Part shown: positions 21,435-31,211 of the stretch, one piece after another
Layout: each line of letters starts with the position of its first letter
Position numbering within the stretch: position 1 is the first letter of the stretch
From: Syntrophomonadaceae bacterium
Lineage (GTDB): Bacteria > Bacillota > Dethiobacteria > DTU022 > UBA8154
DNA length: 64,000 nucleotides
Assembly: GCA_003556225.1 (NCBI GenBank)
Contig: PWRN01000057.1
Coordinates: forward strand, 1-64,000
Reading direction: 5' to 3'
Notes under the pieces: model-generated
Told to the model about the DNA's origin: nothing
Database searches by the model: none
Seen by the model: the letters and a program-made list of their open reading frames with translations, nothing else
Made by a program: the position numbers and the translations under genes

Positions 21435-22076
21435 ATGAACAAGCAAGACGGTCCAGCAAAAAGGGAAAAATACAACCTGGGTGTAACCCTGGAAAAAGGG
21501 ATCCGGGATCTTTCGCGACTGGAACCCCGGGTTGTCTGCTTGAACAGCAGCGTTATCTTTAACCGGGAAAAAGAAAGTTACGTCGTCCCCTATTTGAACC
21601 GTAAATACCTGGTAAACCACCACACGGGGGCTGCAATAAACCTGGAAGACGGTCAAAAAGCCCCGCTTCACCTGCAAATCATGATCTTGCATTACCTGGT
21701 AACGGCTGATGGCAGCCCCCTGACCGGGGAGTGGATCACCTTCAAAGAACTGCCGGGAGGGCAGATCTACGTGGAACCCTACCAGGGCCGGGCGATCAAG
21801 CCTTTGCTCAAGCATTTTGGAAACAATCCAGAACAGTTCCAGGAGATGGCCCTGGGGTTGAACGGTCATGTGGAGTCTTTCGGCGATGTCAGTGTGATTT
21901 TGCGGCCTTTTCCCAAGGTCCCCGTGGGCTTTGTCTTCTGGAAGGGGGATGAAGAATTCCCGCCTTCGGCCAATATTATTTACGATGCCTCGGCGCCTCA
22001 CTACCTGCCGACAGAAGATTATGCCCTGCTGCCGGGATTGATCATCTGGGAGCTGGCTGCTCAAAAACCCAAGTAA
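21435..22076 (+). CDS. DUF3786-like protein
   Basis: ILHYLVTADGSPLTGEWITFKELPGG; GAGGAGGAAA RBS upstream. Confidence 0.65.
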   Translation: MNKQDGPAKREKYNLGVTLEKGIRDLSRLEPRVVCLNSSVIFNREKESYVVPYLNRKYLVNHHTGAAINLEDGQKAPLHLQIMILHYLVTADGSPLTGEWITFKELPGGQIYVEPYQGRAIKPLLKHFGNNPEQFQEMALGLNGHVESFGDVSVILRPFPKVPVGFVFWKGDEEFPPSANIIYDASAPHYLPTEDYALLPGLIIWELAAQKPK

Positions 22077-22088
22077 CCACCCGGATCT

Positions 22089-23870
22089 ATGAAAGAATTT
22101 TACACCCTCAAGGGCTTTTTCTTAGAGCATAAACAACGTTATTACTGGGGCATTGCCTGGCTGCTGGTAACAGACTCCCTGCAGTTGGTCACGCCTCGCC
22201 TGCTGGGGCTGTTTACCGATTCCCTGTTGGCCCCCCAGCCCGACATCTTTTTGCTGCGCACCTATATCGCGGTGATCCTGGCCGTGGCATTGGGCATCGC
22301 TTCCGGTCGCTACCTCTGGCGGATTTACGTCATTGGGGCCTCCCGCCTGCTGGAAAAATACCTGCGAGACAAACTTTTCCTCCACTTGCAGCACCTCTCT
22401 CCCCGGTTCTTCCTGCAACACCGCACAGGAGAATTAATGGCCCACCTGACCAACGACATCACCGCGGTCCGCACATCCCTGGGCCTGAGCATCGTTTTGA
22501 TCATCGATGCCATTTTTTTGACCGTGGTGGCCTTCCTCTTTATGCTTTTCACCGTGGATATCCGGCTAACCCTGTTGGCCCTCATCCCCATGCCTTTCCT
22601 GGCCCTGGCTTCCCAACGGCTGGGGCTTAAAGTATATGCCCACTTCTTAAAGGTGCAAGAAAAATTTGGACACCTGACCACGGTGGCCCAGGAAAATATC
22701 TCCGCCATGCGCGTTATCCAATCCTATGCCCTGGAGAAGGTGGAAAAAAAGCGCTTCCAGAATTCATCCAGGGATTACATGGAGCGGAACTTTTCCCTGT
22801 ACAGGTACTGGGGTCTGTATGATCCGCTCATTTATATCTGCAGTATCTTGAGTTTTGTGATCGTGATCATCTACGGGGGAAGACTGGTCATCCAGGGCGA
22901 TATCTCCACGGGCGATTTCGTGGCCTTTAACGGTTACCTGGGCCTGCTCACCTGGCCCATGCTGGCCCTGGGTTGGGTGGTGAACATTACCCAGCGAGGC
23001 CGGGCTTCCATGCAGCGCATTAACCGCCTCCTGGAAACCCGTTCTGAAATCCAGGATTTCCAGGAGGGGGACAAGGATCCACAGACGCCTTTTCATGCCG
23101 CTGGTCCCGTGGGCGGAGAGGTCTGCTTCCAGCAGGTCACTTTTCGTTACCGGGAAGAGCAAAAGCCTGTCCTGGACCGGGTGACTTTATCCTTTCCTCA
23201 CCGCTACATGACCGCCATAGCCGGGCGAACAGGCAGTGGGAAAACCACGCTGCTGGCCCTGCTGCTGCGCTTTTTCGACCCGGAAGAAGGAGATATTTAC
23301 GTCGGCACGGAGAACCTGCGAAACATCCCCCTTAATCACTGGAGGCGGCAGGTTGGATACGTTCCCCAGGATAACTTTATTTTTTCCACCACCATTGCAG
23401 AAAATATTTCCTTTGCCAAGCCCCATGCGACCATGAAGGAAATTCACCAGGCCGCCTCCCTGGCCGCCATGGAGGACGAGATCGCGCAATTTCCGCTGGG
23501 TTATGACACGACCGTGGGTGAACGGGGCGTTACTCTCTCGGGGGGACAACAGCAGCGACTTTCGCTGGCCCGGGCGCTGCTGGCCGAGCCCGCGTTCCTC
23601 ATCCTGGACGATGCCCTTTCCTCGGTGGACATTTCCACGGAAAAAAGAATTTTGGACGGCCTGCTAGATACAACGCGACGGTCCACCTTGATCGTGGTTT
23701 CTCACCGCTTAAGCGTATTCGAAGCCGCACAGAAGATTGTTGTTCTGGATGAAGGAAAAGTACAGGAAGAAGGAACCCACCGGGAATTGTTTCGTAAGAA
23801 AGGCCTTTATTATCGCTTATGCGAAGATCAGTACTGGGACGAGATGATGCGTAAAAAGGGGGATAATTAA
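22089..23870 (+). CDS. ABC transporter, fused permease/ATPase, half of a heterodimer
   Basis: GRTGSGKTTLLALL Walker A, LSGGQQQRLSLARALL, LILDDALSSVD (Asp in place of catalytic Glu). Confidence 0.95.
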   Translation: MKEFYTLKGFFLEHKQRYYWGIAWLLVTDSLQLVTPRLLGLFTDSLLAPQPDIFLLRTYIAVILAVALGIASGRYLWRIYVIGASRLLEKYLRDKLFLHLQHLSPRFFLQHRTGELMAHLTNDITAVRTSLGLSIVLIIDAIFLTVVAFLFMLFTVDIRLTLLALIPMPFLALASQRLGLKVYAHFLKVQEKFGHLTTVAQENISAMRVIQSYALEKVEKKRFQNSSRDYMERNFSLYRYWGLYDPLIYICSILSFVIVIIYGGRLVIQGDISTGDFVAFNGYLGLLTWPMLALGWVVNITQRGRASMQRINRLLETRSEIQDFQEGDKDPQTPFHAAGPVGGEVCFQQVTFRYREEQKPVLDRVTLSFPHRYMTAIAGRTGSGKTTLLALLLRFFDPEEGDIYVGTENLRNIPLNHWRRQVGYVPQDNFIFSTTIAENISFAKPHATMKEIHQAASLAAMEDEIAQFPLGYDTTVGERGVTLSGGQQQRLSLARALLAEPAFLILDDALSSVDISTEKRILDGLLDTTRRSTLIVVSHRLSVFEAAQKIVVLDEGKVQEEGTHRELFRKKGLYYRLCEDQYWDEMMRKKGDN

Positions 23871-25642
23871 TGCATCGCCACGGGCACTTTCATGAGGAAC
23901 AGGAAGTCCGTTACGACCCCAGGCTTTTCATGCGCATGCTGGGCTATGCCCGGCCCTATGTGCCTTCACTGCTGGGTGCCCTGGCGATTGTTTTGCTGGT
24001 CACCGCCGTGCAGCTGGCTCAACCATACGTCTTAAAAATCGCTATCGATGATTATATCCTGGGACCCGGTTCTGCGCAGGGGCTCCAAACCCTGGCCCTC
24101 TTCTTTTTGCTGCTCTACACCATGGCCATGGTTTTGCATTACCTGCAGTTTAACCTGCTCATGGGCACGGGTCAGCGTATCATCAACGATATTCGGAATA
24201 GCGTCTTTGCCCACATGCAGACTCTTTCCATTCCTTTTTTTGACCGCAACCCGGCAGGGCGGTTGGTCACCCGGGTGACCAACGACGCGGAAACACTGAA
24301 CGAGATGTATACCAGCTTTTTGATCAACCTTTTCAAAGACCTTTTCATGTTAATCGGCATCGTGATTATCATGCTGCGCATGCATGTTACCCTGGCCCTG
24401 TTGACCTTCACCATTATTCCACCGGTTCTCCTGGCAGTAGCCCTCTACCGTAAAAAAGCCCGCCAGGCTTACCGTGAGTTAAGGCGCCAGCTGGCTCGCA
24501 TCAACGCGGCTGCAGCGGAAAATATCGAGGGTATCCGGGTGATCCAGGCTTTTTTACAGGAAAAACGCCGGGGTGAGCTTTTTATGGGGATCAACCAGGA
24601 TCATTACAGGGCCAGCTTACAGGAACTGCAGGTTTTTGCCGTCTTCCGGCCGGTGATGGACCTGTTTCGATCCCTGGCTTTGGCCGTGCTCCTCTGGTTC
24701 GGGATGGGGCCGGTGATCCAGGGGACCATTCCTTTCGGGGTGCTCTTCGCCTTCATTACCTACGTGGATCATTTTTTCCGACCGCTGAATGACCTCAGTG
24801 ACAAGTATAATATCCTGCAAGCGGCCATGGCCTCCGCAGAACGGCTCTTTGAGCTCCTGGACGAGAAAGCGGAGATCGCCAGCCCCTTGGAACCTGTGCG
24901 CCTTACCCGGGTCCAGGGCAGGGTTTCTTTCGAACAAGTCTGGTTTGCCTATCGAGATGCAAATTGGGTCTTACGAGACGTGAACTTTTCCGTGCAGCCG
25001 GGTGAGACGGTCGCGGTTATCGGTCCCACCGGGGCAGGGAAAAGTTCGCTGATCAACTTGATCAATCGCTTTTACGATGTGCAAAAAGGAGCCGTTTCGA
25101 TTGATGGGCACAACGTAAAAACCTTTGACCTGGAGAAACTGCGCCGCCAGGTGGGGGTGGTTCAGCAGGATGTCTTTCTTTTCAGTGGAACCATCCGGGA
25201 AAACATCACCCTCAACCGCCTCTCTCTTTCCAACCAGCAGTTGGAAACGATCGCCCGCCAGGCCAATGCTTTCGAATTTATCTCCAAGCTCCCCCTGCAG
25301 TGGGAAACACCGTTAGGAGAACGGGGGGCTTCTCTCTCCACCGGGCAGCGCCAGCTGCTGGCGTTTGCCCGCATCCTGGCGTTCCAACCCTCCATCTTCA
25401 TCCTGGACGAAGCCACGGCCCATATCGACACCTACACGGAGAAACTGCTGCAGGATTCCCTGCAGCAGGCCATCCGGGGGCGCACGTCGTTTATCATCGC
25501 CCACCGCCTCTCTACCGTGCGGCAGGCCCAACGGATTTTCTTCGTCAAGGAAGGCCGGCTCACGGAAATCGAGAGTTTTCAACAACTGGTTGAAGACTTG
25601 CAGGATTATTTCGGTCCCGGCCTGCAAGCCAAAAAAATTTAA
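23870..25642 (+). CDS. ABC transporter, fused permease/ATPase, second half
   Basis: GPTGAGKSSLINLI, LSTGQRQLLAFARIL, FILDEATAHID; overlaps previous stop. Confidence 0.95.
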   Translation: MHRHGHFHEEQEVRYDPRLFMRMLGYARPYVPSLLGALAIVLLVTAVQLAQPYVLKIAIDDYILGPGSAQGLQTLALFFLLLYTMAMVLHYLQFNLLMGTGQRIINDIRNSVFAHMQTLSIPFFDRNPAGRLVTRVTNDAETLNEMYTSFLINLFKDLFMLIGIVIIMLRMHVTLALLTFTIIPPVLLAVALYRKKARQAYRELRRQLARINAAAAENIEGIRVIQAFLQEKRRGELFMGINQDHYRASLQELQVFAVFRPVMDLFRSLALAVLLWFGMGPVIQGTIPFGVLFAFITYVDHFFRPLNDLSDKYNILQAAMASAERLFELLDEKAEIASPLEPVRLTRVQGRVSFEQVWFAYRDANWVLRDVNFSVQPGETVAVIGPTGAGKSSLINLINRFYDVQKGAVSIDGHNVKTFDLEKLRRQVGVVQQDVFLFSGTIRENITLNRLSLSNQQLETIARQANAFEFISKLPLQWETPLGERGASLSTGQRQLLAFARILAFQPSIFILDEATAHIDTYTEKLLQDSLQQAIRGRTSFIIAHRLSTVRQAQRIFFVKEGRLTEIESFQQLVEDLQDYFGPGLQAKKI

Positions 25643-25707
25643 AGCCATTTTTACAGGACTATCGGTCTGCAAAAACGGCTTTGCCAGCGGCCGGCAACCC
25701 GGTTCTC

Positions 25708-27636
25708 TCACTGCTCCGCTTCTTCCCGAAAGGTCAGGTTTAGCAGGTACACCCCGGCATCTCGTTCTTTCTGTATCTCAAATCCCATGCGCTCGAAAAG
25801 CTGAAAAATAGCCGGGTTGCCGTGCAGCGTTTCCCCGGTGAAGCCATGTAAGCCCTGCCTTTTGGCCAGGTAGGTGAGGTACGATAAAAGTTCGAAGCCC
25901 ACACCCTGGTCCTGGTAATCATCCCGCACTACCAGGGCGATTTCCGCCGTCAACTGGCCCGGGTTGGTAGCATACTGGCCGATCCCCACAATAAATTCAA
26001 TACTTTCCTGCTGCACCACGGCCAGGATAACCATTTCCTCCTGGTAATCCACGGCCATAAAGTTTTTTTGTACCATCTCATGGGAAATTTGCCTGCGCAG
26101 GGAGATAAAGCGCCTATACATGCTTTTGTCGGAAAGGGCATAGAAAAAGTCCTTGATCAAGGGCTCATCGCTTAGTTTCACCGGCCGCATCAAGATACGC
26201 AGGCCCTTCTTGGTGGTCCTGAAACTCTCCAGCTCCTCCGGGTATTCCCCTTTGTGCCCCGGCACGAACACCTGGTCCTTATAAATGAGGTTGTGTTTTT
26301 TGGCTTCCTCGATCAACCAGGCCCGAAAGCGGGGGTGGGCAATTGCGATTAGCGACATGGCGCGCTCCCGGATGTTCTTCCCGTGCAGGTAAGCTATACC
26401 GTATTCCGTGACCACATAGTGAACATCGCCCCGGGTTAATGTTACCCCCGTGCCTTCCCTTAAAGAGGGTACGATCCGGGAAATTTCTCCTTCTTCTGTG
26501 GTCGACTGCAAAGTGAGGATGGTTTTTCCACCCGGAGCCAGCACGGCCCCCCGCATAAAATCCGCCTGTCCCCCTACACCCCCGTAAAAAAATGGCCCCA
26601 AAGATTCCGCGGTGGACTGTCCGGTTAGATCAATTTCCAGGGCGCTGTTGATCGCCACCATGTTCTGCTGACGCGCAATGTTCAAAGGATTATTGGTATA
26701 ATCGATGGGTCGAAACTCGAAGACAGGGTTGTCGTGAATGTACTGGTAGGTATCTGTTTTTCCCATGCAAAAAGCGGCCACGGCCTTCCCCCGGTTGACG
26801 GTTTTTTTCGTGTTGTTGATCACGCCCGCCTGGATCAGCTCGATAATCCCGTCGCTGAGCAGCTCGGTATGCAGCCCCAGGTTTTTTTTCTCAAAGAGGT
26901 TACCCAGGACCGCGTTGGGCAGCCTGCCGTAGCCCACCTGGAGGGTATCCCCGTCCTGGATAATCCGGGCCACGTACTTGCCGACCCGTTGGGCCATATC
27001 TCCCGGCATTACCTGTTCAAATTCCAGCAGCGGTTCTTCAAAGGGTACGATATAATCGATGGTGCTGGCATGTAAAAAGGTTTCCCCGTGTACCCGGGGC
27101 ATGTTGGAGTTCACCTGGGCGATCACCACCGAAGCGCTTTCTACCGCCGCTTTCACGATATCCACGCTGACCCCCAGGCTCAGGTTCCCGTGATCATCGG
27201 GCAACGAGGTCTGGATGAGGGCCACATCGACGGGCACGTGTTTCCGGCGAAACAGGCCAGGCACTTCCGAGAGAAAAATCGGTGTATAATCCGCCATCCC
27301 CTGGTTCACCGCATCCCGGGCATGATCGCTGATATAGAAGGAATTAAAGCGGAAGTTGTTCTGCAGCCTTTCATCGGCGTAAGGAGCCACCCCCAGGGTC
27401 CAGACCTGCAAAATTTGCGCGTCAAAAAAAGCCTTGGGGTTCGATTTCACGTACTCCACCAGGGAGTTCACCAAGTGTTGAGGCTCCCCACAGGCCGTGC
27501 CGATAAATATCCGGTCACCGGGACGGATAGCTTCAAAAGCGCGTTCCCCCGTAAGGAATTTCTCCGGGTGGGCCTGTTTCAGCTGCTCCAGGTTGGTCAA
27601 TCGTTTTGTCCTCTTTTTCCGGTACATCACATACAC
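25708..27636 (-). CDS. Acetyl-CoA hydrolase/4-hydroxybutyrate CoA-transferase family with C-terminal GNAT domain
   Basis: CoA-transferase region FIGTACGEPQHLVNSL...; GNAT region IALVVRDDYQDQGVGFELLSYLTYLAKRQG. Confidence 0.9.
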   Translation of the reverse strand: MYVMYRKKRTKRLTNLEQLKQAHPEKFLTGERAFEAIRPGDRIFIGTACGEPQHLVNSLVEYVKSNPKAFFDAQILQVWTLGVAPYADERLQNNFRFNSFYISDHARDAVNQGMADYTPIFLSEVPGLFRRKHVPVDVALIQTSLPDDHGNLSLGVSVDIVKAAVESASVVIAQVNSNMPRVHGETFLHASTIDYIVPFEEPLLEFEQVMPGDMAQRVGKYVARIIQDGDTLQVGYGRLPNAVLGNLFEKKNLGLHTELLSDGIIELIQAGVINNTKKTVNRGKAVAAFCMGKTDTYQYIHDNPVFEFRPIDYTNNPLNIARQQNMVAINSALEIDLTGQSTAESLGPFFYGGVGGQADFMRGAVLAPGGKTILTLQSTTEEGEISRIVPSLREGTGVTLTRGDVHYVVTEYGIAYLHGKNIRERAMSLIAIAHPRFRAWLIEEAKKHNLIYKDQVFVPGHKGEYPEELESFRTTKKGLRILMRPVKLSDEPLIKDFFYALSDKSMYRRFISLRRQISHEMVQKNFMAVDYQEEMVILAVVQQESIEFIVGIGQYATNPGQLTAEIALVVRDDYQDQGVGFELLSYLTYLAKRQGLHGFTGETLHGNPAIFQLFERMGFEIQKERDAGVYLLNLTFREEAEQ

Positions 27637-27645
27637 ACCTCGTTT

Positions 27646-28092
27646 CTAAGCCCTCCCGCTGTGCTTCTCCCAGAGAGGGAGTCCCGTTTCTTGATCAAGC
27701 CCCCGCTGGAGCTGGAGGCCGAGGAGTTCCTGCAAATAAAATTCTCCCGCAAAAACAACGGTTCCCCGGACCAGGTGCCCGCCGTAGATGCGTCCCCGGC
27801 TGTCCCCAAGGGTAATGTGCAGGTGAGCAACCGGACGTCCCTGGCGTAAGCTTAGATTCCCCATGCAGCTCACAATTTCCAGTTCCTGGTCAAACTCCAG
27901 GTGATCGTACTGCTTCTTTTCTTGATCATAGAAGCCGATTACCGCTTTTTCCACCGCGCCAATAACGTTTATCCATCCGGCATCAACTTGCTTCGCTGCT
28001 GCAAATGCTTCCAGGGATTCCAGGAGATCTCCCTGGAAGGGCAAGCGTCCAACCCAACGGCGTCCCGGCTTTGCCTCTTGCGCCCACATCAT
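27646..28092 (-). CDS. PPC/DUF296 domain protein
   Basis: INVIGAVEKAVIGFYD...VAHLHITLGDSRGRIYGGHLVRGTVV. Confidence 0.88.
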   Translation of the reverse strand: MMWAQEAKPGRRWVGRLPFQGDLLESLEAFAAAKQVDAGWINVIGAVEKAVIGFYDQEKKQYDHLEFDQELEIVSCMGNLSLRQGRPVAHLHITLGDSRGRIYGGHLVRGTVVFAGEFYLQELLGLQLQRGLDQETGLPLWEKHSGRA

Positions 28093-28259
28093 GATGACCT
28101 CCTTTTTCGCGCACTAAATCTTCATGACCTGCAGGTTAAGCTTGAATGACTTGCCTGCCTTCTGCCCCCAGGGTTGATCAAAGAACTCAAAAACCCCCGC
28201 ATCAAAAAGCCGGATGCCGTGGGCGGATCAGTTCTGGCGGGAATAAACACCCCTTTTCT

Positions 28260-28514
28260 TCACTCTTTTTTTTCTTCCCTCTGTCGGTTTATTACCCGGT
28301 AGATCAAGAGCACGATAAAAATTACCAGGGCCAGGTAAAGCAGCGGGGACATGATCAGAAAAGCGGGGGCAAAAATGAACATGACTGAGAGAAGGCCCAA
28401 GCCCAAAAACCCCAGGATATAATAACGAACATTTCCCAGGCGGGGCCAAAATATAAACAAAAGAATAATCAGTCCTGTAATAATTAAATCCAAGCCCATC
28501 ACCTGCTCCATCAA
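28260..28514 (-). CDS. Small hypothetical membrane protein
   Basis: 84-aa ORF with three hydrophobic segments. Confidence 0.55.
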   Translation of the reverse strand: MMEQVMGLDLIITGLIILLFIFWPRLGNVRYYILGFLGLGLLSVMFIFAPAFLIMSPLLYLALVIFIVLLIYRVINRQREEKKE

Positions 28515-28520
28515 GTTGGC

Positions 28521-28772
28521 TCCAGCCCTTGCGGAACCGCTATAAAGCCGTCTTCGCTGCGGGAAAAGGCCCCTGCCGCCAACCGAAAGGCGGCGGTCCG
28601 GGATCCCGGAAGTTCATTTTGCAGCGAAACATGACGCGGACTTGGGCTGGACTACCGGCCCCACAACCACGCCTGCGGGAACTTTCGCGCTTTTCACAAC
28701 CTTGGGACCTTCCCTGAAAACCAGTGAAAGTTCGCAGGAAACTGCTGCTCGTTGTCTGCTGTGGTGGTGCTG
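28521..28772 (-). ncRNA. Candidate structured RNA or long structured 5' leader (strand tentative)
   Basis: Nested pairs TCCAGCCC 28521-28528/GGGCTGGA 28644-28651; TTCGCTGC 28553-28560/GCAGCGAA 28621-28628; GCCGCC/GGCGGC hairpin; 14-nt palindrome TCCGGGATCCCGGA; extended hairpin 28672-28738; no convincing ORF. Confidence 0.4.
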
Positions 28773-28778
28773 TCTTTT

Positions 28779-28807
28779 ATTATCCCATTATCCTAAAAGC
28801 CTGTCAA
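28779..28807 (-). promoter_or_regulatory. Candidate sigma-A promoter reading left
   Basis: Minus strand TTGACA-N17-GATAAT. Confidence 0.65.
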
Positions 28808-28840
28808 CGAAACAGTCCCTTTCCGTTGGGCAAGCCAGGG

Positions 28841-28869
28841 TTGACAAACATCAGGGAAACCAATATATT
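28841..28869 (+). promoter_or_regulatory. Candidate sigma-A promoter of the acyl-CoA synthetase
   Basis: TTGACA-N17-TATATT. Confidence 0.65.
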
Positions 28870-28988
28870 AACATAAGTAATAGTTGCATGTGTCAAGTTT
28901 TTTCTGCTTTTGATCGCAGCATCCTAACGCGTTCGCCAGAGGAAGGAGTGAGCCTAACCGGCTGGCTGCTGCCTGCCGCCGGATCACC

Positions 28989-31211
28989 ATGGAACATCAA
29001 AAACCAGATCTGCGCCCTTTTATCCAGCCACAATCCATCGCTATCCTGGGGGCCTCAAAACATCTCGGCAAACCAAACGGCATCCCCCTCTTTATGCTCC
29101 TGGAGATTGGTTATCCAGGGAAGATCTATCCGGTCAACCCTTCTTACCAGGAAATTGCCGGGTATCCATGCTATCCCGACATCGAGAGCATCCCCGGGGA
29201 AGTTGACCTGGCCGTGGTCGGCGTTTCCGCCGATCAAACCCTTGCCGTGCTGGAAGCATGTGCCCGCAAGGGCGTCAAGGGTGCCGTAGTTTTTACCTCG
29301 GGTTTTGCCGAAGCGGGGGAGCAGGGAATCGACCTCCAGGAGACCATCCATCGCCTGGCCCAGGAGAGCGGCATGCGGATCGTCGGCCCCAACTGTGTCG
29401 GGATCGTGCACCGGCAAAACAAAATTTGGGCTTCCTTCGCCCCGCCGCTCCTTTATCGCAAAGCCTATTTTAACAAAAATTTCCATTTTATTTCTCAAAG
29501 CGGTTTCTTTGGCATCCTCACCTACCAGATGGCCGCGCGGGAAGGGTTATTTTTCGACCAGTTCTACAGCGTCGGCAACGAAGCAGACCTGGGTCTTCCC
29601 CACTTTTTGGATTGCCTGGCAACTGACAACCATGACAGAACGGATCTGATCGCCTGCTACATTGAAGGCATCAAGGATAAAGACGGAGAACTTTTTAAAT
29701 CCGCCGCTGAAGAAGCGCTGCTGAGGGATAAGCTCATTGCCGTCATCAAAGTTGGGCAGACTGCCGCCGGAACCAGGGCGGCTTCTTCTCATACCGCTGC
29801 CCTTACGGGGGCCGACCGGGTTTACGATGCGTTTTTCAGACAGAAAAGGATGATCCGGGCGCCCGGCATTGAACAGCTTATCCCCCTGTTAAAAATCTGC
29901 GGTGCCGGGAAGTACCCGGCAGGTAAGCGCACTGCCGTGATCTCCGATTCCGGCGGGGGAGCCGTCATGCTGGCCGACAAGTGCCAGCTTTACGGCTTAG
30001 ACCTGGTCCGCTTCCAGGAAGAAACAGAGCGGCAGCTCAAAGAAATTCTTCCCTTTTTTGCGGCAACCGGAAACCCGGTAGATTTAACCGCCCAGGTCAT
30101 GACGGAACCGGAACTTTTATTCAAAAGTATTTCTATCGTCGAAAAAGACCCTAACATTGATAACCTGGTCCTCAACTTTGGGATTGGCCCTGCCAATGCC
30201 CCCGCCGTGATCCAGAGCCTGAAAGAATTATACTTGAACAGTGACAAACCAATGATCGCTGTTTGTTGGCCCTGGGCAGAAGAAGAAGCCGCCCGGCCTT
30301 ACATCGACGAGATCCGGGCGTTCGGGCTTCCCGTTTTCCACGAGCTGGACGACTGCATCTGGGCCCTGGGCACCCTGGCCGACCGCATGGAAAAAGTGAG
30401 GAAATACAAACCACCCCGGCGCTTCGCTCCCGGGAAGGAGCAAAGAAATGCCCAATTCCACCTCGAAGCCTATTGGCGCTCCCTAGGGCTCCCCCGGCCA
30501 TCTGAAGCACGAGAAGTTTCCGCTCAAAGCGGATATAACAATATGAGCGAATACGCCATGAAGCAAATCCTTTCCTGTTATGGCATCCCGGTGACGAGAG
30601 AATTTTTGGTTCATTCTGAAGCAGAGGCGGCCCGCGCAGCGGAAACCCTGGGAGAGAACTTGGCTGTAAAAGCCGTTTCCCGGGAAGTCGCGCATAAAAC
30701 GGAAATCGGGGGCGTTTTGTTGCATCGAAAGGGTCGCGAAGAAGTGAAACAGGCCTATGCAGAGCTGGTAAAAACCATCGGCGCCCTGGAACATCCGCCT
30801 CATCTGGAGGGAATCCTGGTGCAGGAAATGCTTCCCCCCGCCACGGAGCTCATTGTCGGCGTCAAGCGAGATCCTGTTTTCGGTCCCGTTGTCCTCTGTG
30901 GCCTGGGGGGCATCTTCGTGGAAATCCTGGAAGACATCTCGCTGCGCGTGGCTCCTCTGTCCCGGCAAGATGCTGAAGAAATGCTCCAGGAACTGAAGAG
31001 CTACAAGGTCTTTCAGGGGGCGCGCAGGCAGGAACCGGCGGATCTGGAGGCGGTGATTGAGATTCTTTTAAGCGTCTCCAGGCTTGCCCTGGAAATGGAC
31101 AACCTGCTCGAGTTGGATCTGAACCCGTTGATGGTTTATCCCCGGGGCCAAGGAGCTGTGGTGGTCGATGCCTGGGGAAGATGGCAGGAGGACAAAAACG
31201 AAGAAACATGA
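28989..31211 (+). CDS. Acetate/acyl-CoA ligase (ADP-forming), fused alpha-beta
   Basis: SIAILGASKHLGKPNGIPLFML, GPNCVGIV, SQSGFFG, SSHTAALTGAD; C-terminal ATP-grasp EVAHKTEIGGVLL. Confidence 0.93.
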   Translation: MEHQKPDLRPFIQPQSIAILGASKHLGKPNGIPLFMLLEIGYPGKIYPVNPSYQEIAGYPCYPDIESIPGEVDLAVVGVSADQTLAVLEACARKGVKGAVVFTSGFAEAGEQGIDLQETIHRLAQESGMRIVGPNCVGIVHRQNKIWASFAPPLLYRKAYFNKNFHFISQSGFFGILTYQMAAREGLFFDQFYSVGNEADLGLPHFLDCLATDNHDRTDLIACYIEGIKDKDGELFKSAAEEALLRDKLIAVIKVGQTAAGTRAASSHTAALTGADRVYDAFFRQKRMIRAPGIEQLIPLLKICGAGKYPAGKRTAVISDSGGGAVMLADKCQLYGLDLVRFQEETERQLKEILPFFAATGNPVDLTAQVMTEPELLFKSISIVEKDPNIDNLVLNFGIGPANAPAVIQSLKELYLNSDKPMIAVCWPWAEEEAARPYIDEIRAFGLPVFHELDDCIWALGTLADRMEKVRKYKPPRRFAPGKEQRNAQFHLEAYWRSLGLPRPSEAREVSAQSGYNNMSEYAMKQILSCYGIPVTREFLVHSEAEAARAAETLGENLAVKAVSREVAHKTEIGGVLLHRKGREEVKQAYAELVKTIGALEHPPHLEGILVQEMLPPATELIVGVKRDPVFGPVVLCGLGGIFVEILEDISLRVAPLSRQDAEEMLQELKSYKVFQGARRQEPADLEAVIEILLSVSRLALEMDNLLELDLNPLMVYPRGQGAVVVDAWGRWQEDKNEET

